From Rhytidiadelphus loreus (taxonomy: Eukaryota > Streptophyta > Bryopsida > Hypnales > Hylocomiaceae), in the NCBI GenBank assembly GCA_947034895.1, contig OX344761.1, forward strand, positions 66,897,839 through 66,961,838: a DNA stretch of 64,000 nt, written 5' to 3'. A model generated the notes under the pieces. That model was not told the DNA's origin and did no database searches. It was given only the letters and a program-made list of their open reading frames with translations. A program made the position numbers and the translations under genes. The first letter of the stretch is position 1. Each line of letters starts with the position of its first letter. Below, one piece after another: positions 35,650-47,895 of this stretch.

Positions 35650-38065
35650 AACATAGTGTGTTAGTCATGCCGCCTAAACTTCGGAGGCGATTGAAGCGAT
35701 CTCGTGCAAGGGGTTTCGTTAACAGATCTGCAAGTTGGTCGTCAGTTGAAATATGAATGATCATAATATCTCCGTCATATTGAGCATCGCGAGTCTTGTG
35801 GTACTTAATGTCGATGTGCTTAGTTCTCTGGTGAAAAATGGGATTAACAATGAGTCGTATAGCCGCTTGATTGTCACAAAATAACGTCGTCGGTACTTGC
35901 TGCGGTGAACGAATGCTAGCCAAGAGTCGTCACATCTATAGGAGCTCTTGCGTAGCCAAGCAAGCTGCCACATATTTGAATTCGGTTGTACTTATGGATG
36001 TACAAGTTTGCTTTCGACTCCCCCACGCAATTGGACCATTGTTCAGCATCAAAATAAAACCAGATCGAGACTTCCTGTCTTCAAGATCAGATGCAAAATC
36101 AACATCACAGTATGCCGTGAGTTGATGAAGAACATCGCTCCTTCCATACGTGATTTGGTGGCCGATTGTACCCTTGATATATTTGAGAATTCTCTTTACA
36201 GCACCCACATGGGAGCTTTTGGGACAGCTATTGAACCGAGCTACATTACTCATAGCATATGTTATGTCAAATCGGGTACCAATGGAAGCCCACTGGAGAC
36301 AACCAACACATTCTCTATATGTATAACCCTCAACTGGATCAATGGTTGTTGAGGTTTGACGAAGTACTAGCTGAGCAGCACTCTTGGGGTTTGCGAGAAC
36401 TGCCACAGGGTTACAAAATTCGTGGCCAAATCATTTTAACACTCTCTCAAGGTAGCGGCGTTGGTCTAGGTGGATGAGACGTCGGGCTCTGTCTCGTGTG
36501 ATCTGTAAGCCTACGTAAACTTCGGCAAGTCCTTCGGTTATGTGGAATGCGCCCTTCATATAACTCAAAATGCTCATAATACAGTTATAGAGCGTACTAA
36601 CAACAATGCCATCAGCGACCCAAATGCAAATAATAAGTTTGGGGTCTTGTTTGTTTACGTACACGCAGCAGTCAGCAATAGAAACAACGAGATCATACCT
36701 TTACAGAAAGGCATCGAACTTCTTATTCCATACTCATGGAGACTGTTTTAGTCCATAAAGGGCTTTCTTTAGATGACATACTCCACCAGGGACGTGAAAA
36801 CCTAGAGGTTGCTCCATATAGATGGTTTCATCCAACTCGCCATACAGAAAAGTTGTGCGTACGTCAAATTGTTGAATGTTGAGATCTTCAGCGGCTGCTA
36901 TGGAGAGAATGGCCCTGATAGAGTCCATTTTGACGACTGGACTATAGGTTTCTTTATAGTCCACCCCTGCTCGTTGAGTAAAATCCTTAGCACATAGTCT
37001 GGCTTTATAACGATCGACTTTTCCATCTGCGCAAAGTTTTAGCTTGAAAACCCACTTGTTTTTCACAGTCTGTTGCCTAGACGGTAGATCTTTGATGACC
37101 CAAGTGTCATTCTCCATGAGTGATTGATATTCTTCCTTCATTGCCACGAACCATTCATCCTTTTGGGGCGATCGCATTGCTTCTTTGAAGGTCTCTGGTT
37201 CCTCCGGGAGCTCATTCATTGCCGCTACACATGAATACAAGTTGCGGTTTGTCGGATAGATCCATTTCCCAAAACGGAGTGGAGGTTGTCGTTGACGAGC
37301 TCCACTTGTTGGAGCAACTTCGGGTGTTGGTTCAACGCCCAAGATCGGAGCCACAGGGGGAATTGACATGGTTGGCTCAGCATCAAGTGATGGATTTCGA
37401 ACATCAGTTGCAGAGGTTGGCTCATACTGCCATGTGACTAAAGCTTCTGATGCCTCAGCCAAAGCCCTTTCATCGCGAACTTCATCAGTAAGACGTTCAG
37501 ATTCATAGTCACTTGATTCGGCCATTAAATCAAGACCAATTTGTGGTAACAATATAGCATCTTTTGAGCCACTAGTTGTAACACTAGGAACAACTGGACT
37601 ATTCAAGACATCTTGCGAACCTCGATGAAGTTGAATCGGTATTCCAGGGATGGGTGGTACTCCCACTCGCAGTACTAGAAAATTCTGTGGCACTTGAACT
37701 TCTAGTCGTTGTTGTGCAAGTGGTGGAGGTGGATCGATTGGAGCGAAGGCAGGTACTGATTCTCCAGCAATTCGTAGCCATTGTGTAGAATCGATCTGGC
37801 TCCCATTAGTTTCTGTATTGCTAGGATCCTCATAAAAAATCACGTCACGACTCTCCTCAATTCTCCTGAGTTCATTTACCCAAACTCTATACCCTTTACT
37901 AGTCATAGAGTAGCCCATGAAAAAACCCTTCCGACTCTTAGCAGAGAGTTTTTTCCATAAATTTTTGGGAATATACACATATGCATCTGATCCAAATATC
38001 CGCAAATGTGCAACTGAGGGTTTGATGTTGAACCACTTTTCGTATGGTGTGCTCCCAGTGAGCGT
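35650..38065 (-). pseudogene. copia reverse transcriptase and RNase H, broken
   Basis: The frame from 38005 to 36734 holds the end of the integrase region and the first half of reverse transcriptase, with NKWVFKLK, RYKARLCAKDFTQ, QQFDVRTTFLYGELDE and YGLKQSP. Stops fall at 36734-36736, 36701-36703, 36431-36433, 35936-35938 and 35930-35932. The catalytic YVDD box reads WVAD (in IWVADGIVV), losing the first catalytic Asp. RNase H follows with YCDVDFASD, RKSRSGFIL, TTEFKYVA, LFCDNQAAI and RTKHIDIKYH, the last two intact. The product cannot be active. Confidence 0.9.
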
Positions 38066-38690
38066 GCGAGTTGCAGTCCGATTGAGCGTGTAGACTGTTG
38101 TATGAGCTGCCTCGGCCTAAAATTTGACATGGACACGAGCTGTATGTAGCATCGTCCAGACTGCTTCGACAATGGTCCGATTTTCTCTCTCGGTTGCACC
38201 ATTCTGCTCTGGACTATATGGAACAGTTCACTCTTGATGGATGTGTTCTTTTTCAAGAAACTCAACGAATGCTCTGCTGGTGTATTCCATGCCACGATCG
38301 CTTCGAAGCACCTTTACTGTGTGGCCAATCTCACGTTTCAGTTGAGCAAGAAAGCGTTGGAAGGCTTGGAGCGTTTCAATTTTTGACTTGAGACAGCTAA
38401 TCACTCTGAAACCTGACGAGTCATCTTTAAACAAGCAAATATATAAAGCACCTCCAACTGAGGCCACATAGATCCGTGTGTACCAAATCTCCAAGTGTTT
38501 TTGAGCGTAGCCTATGCTCACTATGCGGGAACGCATTTCTATGTTGCTTCCCGTAGACACAACCTAGGCAGAATTTATGATCCTTATTCTGAAGAATCAA
38601 ACCATCTACTAAGTCTTGTGCAACCATGAGCTGAATTGTTGCATGACTGACATGTGAAAAACGTTGATGCCATACCTCGAGGGACTGTCA
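38066..38690 (-). pseudogene. copia integrase, broken
   Basis: The zinc-binding part lies just upstream (HQRFSHVSH with CLGCVYGKQH), then HTDLCG (first catalytic Asp), LRSDRGMEY (second Asp) and NGATERENRT (Glu), the D,D-35-E set. A frameshift lies near 38560, after the first Asp. Stops are at 38688-38690, 38228-38230 and 38117-38119. Confidence 0.85.
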
Positions 38691-40025
38691 ACTGTCTGCA
38701 ACGATTGAAATGCCGAATGTACTAGCCACTAGTGCAGTACTTGTTTCTTCAGGCGGTATAGCTTCAAACTCCATATGATACAAGCGATTGTGGATAGTCC
38801 TGGTCATCACCACGTTTCCGTTGTCGAGCAGGTGGAAACTAGTGTCCGTGTGGAGAGTATAGAGTTTCTTCTGAACTGCGACAAATGAAGAAAACAAATT
38901 CCGGCCGAGGTGTGGGACATGCACAACTCCTTTTAGTATCCCAAATGTATATCCTTCCGCTTGTTTTATCTTGATGATAATGTCACCAATCCCAACAGCT
39001 TGTAACATTACTCCTCCGATGCCTTGTACTAGACGATGCTCCATCGATATGTCCTTATACATAGAGAAGAAGGAGCGGGTTTCAGTCATATGGTTTGTGC
39101 ACCCACTATCCACGTACCAAAACTTGGATTCAAGAGCATCGCAACTGCTCTGGCCAATGGTAGTCATGTAAGCTTTGTAGCCTCGGTACTTGCCTTTTCC
39201 ACTTGGGTCCTTCTTGGCAGCTTGAGATTCTTGATGTTGCTTGATTGCTTCATCAGATGCAGTACACTCTCGCCCCCAGTGTCCATCAATGCCGCACTTC
39301 TAGCAAGAACTGGTCCTCTTGCGCTCATCAATGTCCTTGCGTCGTGCAACACGTTCTTCTGTAGTGTAGACTGACTTCTTCCCGTTCACTGATGCAGCAT
39401 ATGCGGCAGCTATAGCAACACTCGAATCTACACGAGTTTTAAGTGTGCCCTCAGTCTGCAGTAGTTGAAGAGTCAAATTGGTGAGTGTTTTGGACGCATC
39501 TGGTTGCATCCTCCATGCGGGAATAAGCATGTCAAACGAGTTGGGAAGGTTACACAGTATTTTGGACACGACTGCCTATTCATTAAAAGTCTTGTCACCA
39601 CGGCTCTCTAACTGAGTGACAATCAACTGGAGACGACCAAGAAAACTGGCCACACTCTCTTCTTCAGTCATTGAGCATTTGTAAAAATCTTGTTGTAAGC
39701 TATAGACATTTTCAGAAGCATTTTACTTATGATACAATTTAAGAGTGTCCCAGACCTCTTTAGATGTGATGCAACTCATAATATGGGGTAGGATCAGCTC
39801 ATCTAATGTTTGAGTCAAAAGGCTATATGCAGCATTATCTCGCTTCTTCCATGCTAGTTTGTCTTCTACAGATGCTGTTTCTGCAGGTTTGGCCTCGGTG
39901 CCATCTACTACGTCCATAAGATCTTTTCCCAAATGGATCGCACGGATCTCAAACTTCCATATGTGAAAATTGGATCCTTTAAAACGAGAGATGTATCCTG
40001 CCTACTCGCAACTACTCTCGGTCAT
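38691..40025 (-). pseudogene. copia gag and protease, broken
   Basis: gag starts at an ATG at 40023-40025 but meets a stop at codon 8 (40002-40004). Further stops are at 39723-39725, 39576-39578 and 39300-39302. The last one falls inside the CCHC zinc knuckle (TSSC, stop, KCGIDGHWGREC). The protease active site FWYVDSGCTNHMT is intact at about 39100. The gag body shows the copia UBN2-type pattern (WDTLKLYH). Confidence 0.85.
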
Positions 40026-40112
40026 GGCAGGTTAAGGCTGGTACTAAACTACTACAATTGCTACAGTGATTGACAACTTCCAAGATTCATTGACAATCAG
40101 TCAGAGAAAATG

Positions 40113-40503
40113 CAGGAATATAGCACTTTGTGGTTCATCAGGCAAATCTCGATATATTCCATAAGTAGGCACTTACATACTATATGTACTAATGCTTAGT
40201 ATTTAGATCGCCTATACACATGACACCAAAACTAGAGAACACACACACAGCCAATTGCTTCACACACGATACTAACATTAATTCCCTGCTTTTATCCTCT
40301 ACACAGGACATGTGTTCTATTCACACACTACGCTTGATCATGATACGTCCACACCGTACTGATCATGATACTTACAGACCTTGTCTTTTTGATCGTGAGC
40401 AAGAACGTCTGTTACTGAGTTGTATTGTAACTCCAGCTAGTATGACGGCTCTATCATGTACACCCACGTGTTGAGTTATCGACTGTGCTGTAATACTTCA
40501 AGA
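40113..40503 (-). repeat. 5' LTR of the copia element
   Basis: 391 bp partner of 35216-35606. It holds the tandem palindromic motif TTGATCATGATACGTCCACA...ACTGATCATGATAC, which also occurs in the other LTR. Confidence 0.9.
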
Positions 40504-41618
40504 GGTACAAAATCAATTTTAGTATATAGGTCAAATAGCAAAATCAAATTACAATTGTATTCTATATTGTGCGAGATGATTGAAATGGCACAATAAGATG
40601 TTTACATCCTAGGTTTTAGATACTTTATACAATGTATTGTACGACAACCTATAATAGGCACATGTTACTATTGAGTAGTAAAGTGACTCAATGAAAGTGT
40701 AAAGCATGCACCTACTAGAATCCGTTGCACACCACACAAAATTCACAATATAAATCATAGCCTTGACCTTAATTTTAATAACATATGTCTTTTCAACAAT
40801 TTCGTAGGTACATTAAAGAAGTCCCACACTCCTATTTAAATAACACTAGTTGTAACATTAGAAATGTAAAGAAGTAAAATTAGAAAAAGATTTATGAAGA
40901 AATGGCTCATGTGTTGTTTAGAATTATGTTAGGTATTCAATTTGTGAAGGGATCAAATTATAGGCTATAGTACCTACTTCTTCACTCCATAATTTGATAT
41001 ATAACATATGGTTAGTTAAAGAAAAAAATGAATCACAAACATAATATACATACAAACCTTAATTAGAATAAAAAAAAACTTCTAATTATCTATATTTTGT
41101 ACAACAAATACACAAATAATGCATTATTTTATTCATCTACATCATTACATACATAATACATTGACTACACTTCCTAACTCTCTATGTATTAATGTATAAT
41201 AGATATATAGTTGTATGCAATATAATTTAAGTTGATTAGGGATGTGTTTATATATCCTAATGTCATGTGAGCTTCAAACTTTCTAAACTTACCATTTCTA
41301 AAGAAGCCTTTTTTCATTCATTAAATGCTCAATTTTTTAAAGTTAGAACTTGAGCATAGTCTTTTTTATTTTGTGTTCAAAAGATAATTAATTTTGAATC
41401 TACTTCAAAATATTTGATTATATATTTAGCTCAAAATCAAATATAACATGAAAGGTGCAAGGTTAGATTTCAATTCTTTCAATTTTCATTACAATCAAAC
41501 AATTAAGAGCTAAAACAAAAGCCTTAAGTTTCAAAAAGTTAAACAAGGACAAATTTCTCTTAAGATAATGTAATTATATACTTAATTTCATTATATTTTA
41601 AAATAGATCACTAGTAGA

Positions 41619-41779
41619 AAATTGTGTTACAGTCAACAAAATCTAGATGACATTTTCATTGACTACAACATAGTTTTCAAAAATTTGCGTTGATTGCAAC
41701 GCAAATTTTTAAAATTTGTATTGCAGTTAATAAAAATGTCATCTAGATTTGTTGATTGTAACACAATTTTCTACTAGTG
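41619..41779. mobile_element. CACTA-type MITE with intact 3-bp target duplication
   Basis: The 161-bp element starts CACTAGTAGAAAATTGTGTT and ends with its reverse complement (AACACAATTTTCTACTAGTG). Pairing runs almost the whole length apart from minor mismatches. It is flanked by GAT on both sides (41616-41618 and 41780-41782), the 3-bp duplication of the CACTA (En/Spm) superfamily. No coding capacity. Confidence 0.92.
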
Positions 41780-42092
41780 GATATTTGTGGGACTCAAACT
41801 TCAATGTTTTTCTTCCCAACTTAAAAAGTTGAAGATTAAAAAGAATACCAATATTTGTAGGATTGTTACGAAAAAAAATCAATATATAATTATAACTTTA
41901 TATGATGCAATTGTGAATACAATTAGGATAAAATACATATTCATATGTCCATGAAATTAACATAAAATCTTGCCCCAAAGAACACAACTTGTGAAACAAA
42001 AAACAAAATATATTTTCCCAAGTGTACCACTATAAAAAACACCCTTGGCCTCCAACAGGGTTTTGGGGAAAAATCAATAATAAACTTATCCT

Positions 42093-43015
42093 TTAACCCC
42101 TAAAAGAATGACATGCGTTTTTTGGCAACATTGAAATTTTGGGCGTGTACATGTGACTAGAGATTTACATACTTTAGGCTGAAATTTTAAAAGAGGGTGG
42201 AGGCAAGGAATATCTTTCATATGCACTAAGTTTCATGACATTTGGAAATATGAGAAAAAGTTATGGCCTAATATGTTACATTTTCCCTTGGTCAAGCAAT
42301 CTAAGCAAATTAAAAAATAAAAATTTCATAAATAAAAATTTGAAATTAGTTTTCTAGAGTTATATATATGCAAAAAGCTTTGAATCATTCTATTTTGATC
42401 AATGAGTCAAAAGTTATAAGGAGTTTTAATTTGAGGGTAGTTATGGAATCTCACTCTAAAATAAACTTTGATGTCCTTTATCTTACTCAATTTTCAATAT
42501 TTTTGAAAAAAATAAAATCATAGGTTGTAGATTATTAGTTACAACATTGAAACCATTGGAATTGGCATTTCTCAATTCCATATAACTAAATTCTTTACAA
42601 TTTAGTATTTTAAATCATTATCTACTTCTTTCTACATACTATTTTTTTTCTATATATTGTACAATTCCAAATAATATGAAATTTTTTTAAGTATGTAGCC
42701 AACTTGTCTAGGAAAAGAATCCAAAGAAGCATGATCATTTGGGACATTTTTTCATAGAAAAGTGAGCTTGTGATGTACAACTACCCTTTTTTTCGCAAGG
42801 CCCCCAAAAATGATTTCAATGAATTTGAATGCTTATATCTTGCAATCCGTGTGGTAGAAATTTTTGAATTTTTTTCGACATCTTTTCTAACCAATGTATT
42901 ACAAAATCCTATAGTTATTTGTGTCTAAAAATGTTTTTTTCTCTAAAAGTTGGTACTTGTATAAGAAATAGCAATTTGGGAGTGTTTTTGTGAAAACATA
43001 GTTAATGCACAACAA
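42093..43015 (+). mobile_element. TTAA family A copy 4
   Basis: TTAA CCCCTAAAAGAATGAC at the left. The interior blocks AAAGCTTTGAATCATTC, AAGTTATAAGGAGTTTTA and ACTCTAAAATAAACTTTGA match the copies at 53.8 and 54.9 kb. The right end (AGTGTTTTTGTGAAAACATAG TTAA in broken form) is shortened. Confidence 0.55.
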
Positions 43016-43153
43016 CTACTATAATTGTAGGGCAAGGTCGGTGGAAAATAATTCTAAAAATAAATGCCAAAATTTAGGAAAATTATTTTTTCAAAAAATA
43101 AAAAAATAATATGAAGAAAATAAAAATATAGGCAACAAATTTTATTTTTAGCA

Positions 43154-43638
43154 TTTGCCAAACCTTCGTAAGCTACTATATGCAACTTATTTCATTAGTC
43201 ATGCATTACATAGATGCCCTCATGTATTTGATCCAGTCAATGACCATTCTCACTTGCAATTTAACATGATGCCAAACATTTTTATTGATACAAGAAAAAA
43301 ACAAAGGTAGTTTTGTGAGCTAAGGAGGAATAACAATTCACTTGTAGAATAGCATTCACAACTGCAAGAGTAATTGTGTTGTTTGCTACAATGACAAGTC
43401 TACTACTCCCTACCTTCCATACACCAACAACTTCCTATAAGACACATCAACTTAAAGATTTGATATACTTCTTGCATAATTCTCTAACTTGACTCCTACC
43501 CAACTTCTGCATGACTTCTACTTATCCAACTTCTGCATGACTTCTACTTGACATTTGACATCTATGTCACCACATGACAATTTTTGAATGTTGCTTCTGA
43601 AGAAGTTGCATATAGTAGCTTACATAAGGTTTGGCAAA
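43154..43638. mobile_element. Element with 36-bp terminal inverted repeats
   Basis: The left arm 43154-43188 (TTTGCCAAACCTTCGTAAGC...) pairs with the right arm 43603-43638, with one small difference. 485 bp in all, no transposase frame. Target duplication not identified. Confidence 0.6.
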
Positions 43639-44861
43639 CCTTATGTCTATGAAGACTCCAAGGCCCCTAAATCATTTCATAGTTATATGTATTTGGAATG
43701 ACTATTGTGCAATCATTCTTGCAAGTCATTTATGTCCTCATTATCTTGTACTGAATGCTTGACAAGTTTGACAATCTCAACAAGCACCAATGGATCAATG
43801 GCAATTAACGCCTACAAGATTATTGAGGATATTAATTGTTTTACTTGCCTATTTTCATGAATTTTATACAACTCCTTGGCAGAATAGGTCACATTTTTCA
43901 ATAGATATCCCGACGGATATATGATTTCCAAGAAGTATTCATGGAATACATCCCCTGAACAACATTTGTCCAAGTCATGTAAATTACAAATATAGCATGG
44001 TGTGAATTCACTTTTGTCTATGCTTCTATGTCAATGGATTTGACAAATTAGGTGATAGAAGTAAATACAAGTTCTAAAATTGTTTCTTCTACATAGATAC
44101 ATATTGATTTTGGAGATGAACCTAGAGTGATGATGGTGGTTTGGGATCAACGACGCATTTGGGGTATCCACCTTAATCATACAAAGAGAAGAAGTAGGCC
44201 CTTTTGGGATTCAATTCCCTCCTAATGACATAATCTTAGAAAACATTTGCACCATTTTGACAAAAATAAAAATTATTAGGTGTGAGCTACCAACCTTGTT
44301 TTTTCAATACAATACATAAGGATTGTGAACTTAGGTGAATGTGTGTTTTTTAGAAGATTGTGTTTTCAACAAAGATATACTATACATTGATTGTGGAGAT
44401 ATACACAATGTATAGATGGTGGATTTTCATCGGTGTTTGATGCTTTGGGGTGTCTTCACTTTATTCATTTAGCTATGCAATTTAGAGTTGTATGAAGAGG
44501 ACATCATTTTTAATTCCATACAACTCTTCAATCTCAACATTTGTTCTAAAAACCATTGAATGTGACTTGTTTTGTTGGACATTTCTCTAACTTGTTTAAT
44601 TGCAAAGATAGGGAATGATTCAATTATAGTTTTAGATTGGGCACTACTCATTCACTTAGGAGATGATCGTATTGGAATTGTGGATTGTACTCAAGTTCTA
44701 TAATTATAGGATTTTCTATCCTAACATGTCAAGATTGCATCTAGATATAGAAGGCCAAAAGAATTTTCAATTTTCAATTTTTTTTAATCCAAGATTTACC
44801 TTGAGGTAAAAAGCGTCAACGAAGATCGTTGGGTTTGTTCTTTGTGTTCATCAACTAAATA

Positions 44862-45045
44862 GTCAATCCAATGAGCTAAATGGCTAAATTGTCAAGCTAG
44901 ACAACCATTTTGTCAATTGGATAGCCAATTTGTTGAACTAGATGACCAATTTGTCATGTTAGACGGTCAATCTATTGACTAGGCAACAAGTCACTCCAAC
45001 TCAACGGTTCGTCCATCGATTGGATGGCTAGTCTGTCCAACTAAT
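44862..45045. repeat. Degenerate tandem repeat, period about 22 bp
   Basis: Units vary around ACTAGATGACCAATTTGTCA, for example AGCTAGACAACCATTTTGTC and TGTTAGACGGTCAATCTATT, roughly eight copies. Confidence 0.6.
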
Positions 45046-46426
45046 AAGGGCCGGTATATACTTGGGGCCGGATTGGAGGCCGGCCAAAACTCTCCAAGTT
45101 TAAACCAATGGGATCCCTCTATTTCTCCAAATCCAGTCCAAAGAGCTTTATACTAGGACCGGATTGGAACCACCACTCATCCTACGTGTCGCTTTAGGTG
45201 ACATGGTTTTGGCACAAAACCATCTGGCCTCAAGGGAACAATCGGGCCAAGGTTTTTGGTGACACGATTTTCCATTTAGGGCTAGATTGGGCTTCTCTGT
45301 TGGATTGTACAAATCTCCACCATCTATTAATGGAAGGACTTTTCTTTTCTTTTTTAGTACATGTTTATTAATTGTGAGCTCAATTCCATCTGTGTTGCTA
45401 AATTTTTGGAACACTGGTATATATTGGGGGAGCCATTGGGGTTGAGTCATGTTGTGGTACAAATGGATTGTTTATTTATTGTCTGAACAGAAGTTCAGTC
45501 TTTACAATTGTTTTAACAAAAGATGTTGTTAACCAATTTGATTGTTAATGATTAATTTGATTGTTAATAACCAATGTCGTGTGTGTTTTTATCAATTTTG
45601 ATGACAAGTACTTGAAAAAAGAATATGGTAGGGAAAGATTATACTACTAGAAACAATATGTACGGTAAAACTTGATTTACATTTATCATTGAATTTATTC
45701 AAGTTTTCATAATATAAAATTTCATGCTTTTCTTTAGAATAAACTAAAAATATAGATTTGAAAAAGAGATAAAAAAACTAGATGTTTTCTTGAATTGTAT
45801 GTTTAATAAATGACAATGATTATGGGGCTACAAATCTTTTTTCAATGTCAACTCTAGTTTTAGTGTCAAGAAAAAAGAAAATGGTCAAAAGAAATCAATG
45901 AATTTTCTTTTTTCAATATAGAAAAAATAAGAAGAGAGTGAGAAAGGTTAAAAAAAAAGTAAAAAACTCTCTTCCATTTTGAAAAGAAATTAAAAGGAAA
46001 AGTCTAAAAAAGTCTAAAACCTTTTTTTTCATCTAAACTTTTTTTTCATCTTGTCTATCATGGTAATTAGATTATCCACCTACCAATGAATATTTGATCT
46101 TGACAAACATTAGAATTGACGGCTAATGTTGTAACATGCACTTATACCAACATGTTTTGAGTCGATGATTGCTTGGAGTGTTTGAAGTGAATGAATGATT
46201 AGAGACTTCAAGAGTATAGATTTTTTTCAACTTGTAATTTTTGGAAACCTTCAAAATGTTGATTGTAGGTGTTTCCAAAATTCATCTTAGGCTCTCATGT
46301 TCAAATGGTATACATTTTAGAAAAGTATTTGTATAGGACAATTTTTATCATTTATGGTCAAAATTTAATGTCCTCAATTTATTAGTGTAATGAATTCTAA
46401 CAAGACTTAGATTGTAATAAGGGACT

Positions 46427-46560
46427 TGCAACTAATTGTGATCTATGTGCAAAGCTATTTGATCTAAGATCTTCCCTAAATGAAAATCCTCTACACTAAT
46501 TGTGATCTATTTGCAAAACTATCTAATCTAAGATCTCCCCTAAAATGAGAGCCCTCTACA
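46427..46560. repeat. Two-copy tandem repeat, period about 67 bp
   Basis: Both copies run from CTAATTGTGATCTAT through AAGATC and CTAAAATGA-type sequence to CCTCTACA. Confidence 0.65.
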
Positions 46561-47309
46561 TAAGAGAATCTACAACAAGATTCAGTTTGGATATACCTAC
46601 TTCTAATACTTTAAAAATTCTCAGTTTATCCATTGTTGTCCAAAAAATGCATGCAAAGAGAATCTCAAAATCTCTTCTTGACTCCCAATAAGATTCAACA
46701 AGAGGTAGGTTGGTAATGCTCAAATGCTTAGTCAACTAATTTTAGATGCATTTACTTTGGTTTAGGGTTTCAAGATTTAATAAATCTGAAGCAATTAATT
46801 CATTGTGTTAGCTTGTAACCTACACTGAACTTTTCCAAGAACCAAGTATTGCAAGAACCAAGAAAAGTTATCCTACAAGTCAAGAAACGTCCCTTTGCTT
46901 AGCATTAGAGAAAATGCTAGACAAAATGAGGGAAATAGAGTCCTAAGGATCCTGAACTTTAGAGGCCTCCCATCTTCTAATTCAGGGTTAAAACACAGAC
47001 AGAGCACAAAGCATTCCACCAGCAAGTGAATTTCATCATATGCACATGTGAGACTCTGAGCAAAGTCAGTGTCTTCATTATGATTACTTTGGTTGCATCC
47101 ACGCGTACATCTGAGCAGCAGCAGCACTTTATTCACAAGCTAGTTTACGCTCACTTTGAAAGAATTATCAGACCTCAACTGGTGCAACAAATATCTATGC
47201 AGCCTGTTTGTATGCTCTTGTTTTAATTTAATGAACACTAATTCAAATCAGTCCCCACCTACCTGCGTTAGCATTTACTTTGAAAATGCTCGTCAGCCTT
47301 ATTATCCAT

Positions 47310-47585
47310 TCACGCCAGCTTCCAAATGTAGATGTTGTCGTTCACAAGTTCAAACAAGGTGCCGTCTTTGGCGCAGTCCAGGGTCTGGAATTGGTGGAAC
47401 TTGAATCCCGTGTTGAGCTTGGCGATGCACACGTTCCCGGACCAGGCCTGGATGGAGAAAGTCTCCTCCGTGGTCACCATGATCATCACCTCCGAGCGAG
47501 GCAAAATGGTGCGCTCGCACGAGTTGCTGATGACGAACCCCTCCGGCCGGTACAGCGGCCTCAAAATCTCCGACCCCAGCACCAA
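47310..47585 (-). CDS. Candidate exon or small gene, unknown product
   Basis: A 91-codon minus-strand frame with coding-like composition in otherwise AT-rich DNA. It reads EILRPLYRPEGFVISNSC, then ETFSIQAWSGNVCIAKLN and DGTLFELVNDNIYIWKLA before the stop. The alternation of hydrophobic and polar residues looks like a beta-rich domain. I do not recognise the family. It lies 300 bases downstream of the methyltransferase stop on the same strand, so it may be the last exon of a separate gene, a remnant, or an alternative 3' exon (a donor-like CTCAA|GTAAGC lies at about 47618). Confidence 0.3.
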   Translation of the reverse strand: MVLGSEILRPLYRPEGFVISNSCERTILPRSEVMIMVTTEETFSIQAWSGNVCIAKLNTGFKFHQFQTLDCAKDGTLFELVNDNIYIWKLA

Positions 47586-47895
47586 AGTATTGTGTGCACG
47601 GTCACGCTTACTTGAGACAAGGTCTTGTCACGCCACTGTAAACGACATAAAGTGGATTCTGATGCGAACAAGTCTAGGCCATCCGAATAGTATTCTTCCA
47701 ATAATTGCAAAATTCCTTGACTCCTAAATGTCAAAATAGACCTCTTCCAAATGGTGGAAATATTTGAGAGCTTCAAGTCAAGGAACAGGGGCTCGGGACC
47801 ATCTCAGGTCCAATAAAACGAATTTTGGACCATGGTGTCTTAATTTTCATAAACACACCAGAGAGCAGAATGCGGAGTTCCGAAATAGTGCTTTA

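Larger units (their letters stand above)
35216..40503 (-). mobile_element. Ty1/copia LTR retrotransposon, defective
   Basis: Two 391-bp direct repeats (35216-35606 and 40113-40503) enclose about 4.5 kb with the copia gene order gag, protease, integrase, reverse transcriptase, RNase H on the minus strand. Twelve in-frame stops and one frameshift break the reading frame. The LTRs differ at seven positions (98.2% identical), six of them transitions. No canonical primer site follows the 5' LTR; a GAGTGGGAG purine stretch precedes the 3' LTR. Flanks TTACA (left) and GGTACA (right) almost match, so a target duplication is possible but not proven. Confidence 0.95.
40504..47309. other. AT-rich intergenic DNA without a gene
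   Basis: 6.8 kb holding the repeats listed separately. A GC-richer island at 45.04-45.46 kb (GGGCCGGTATATACTTGGGG and, 370 bases on, ACTGGTATATATTGGGGGAG in direct orientation) is probably an unclassified element. No exon was identified. Confidence 0.5.
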
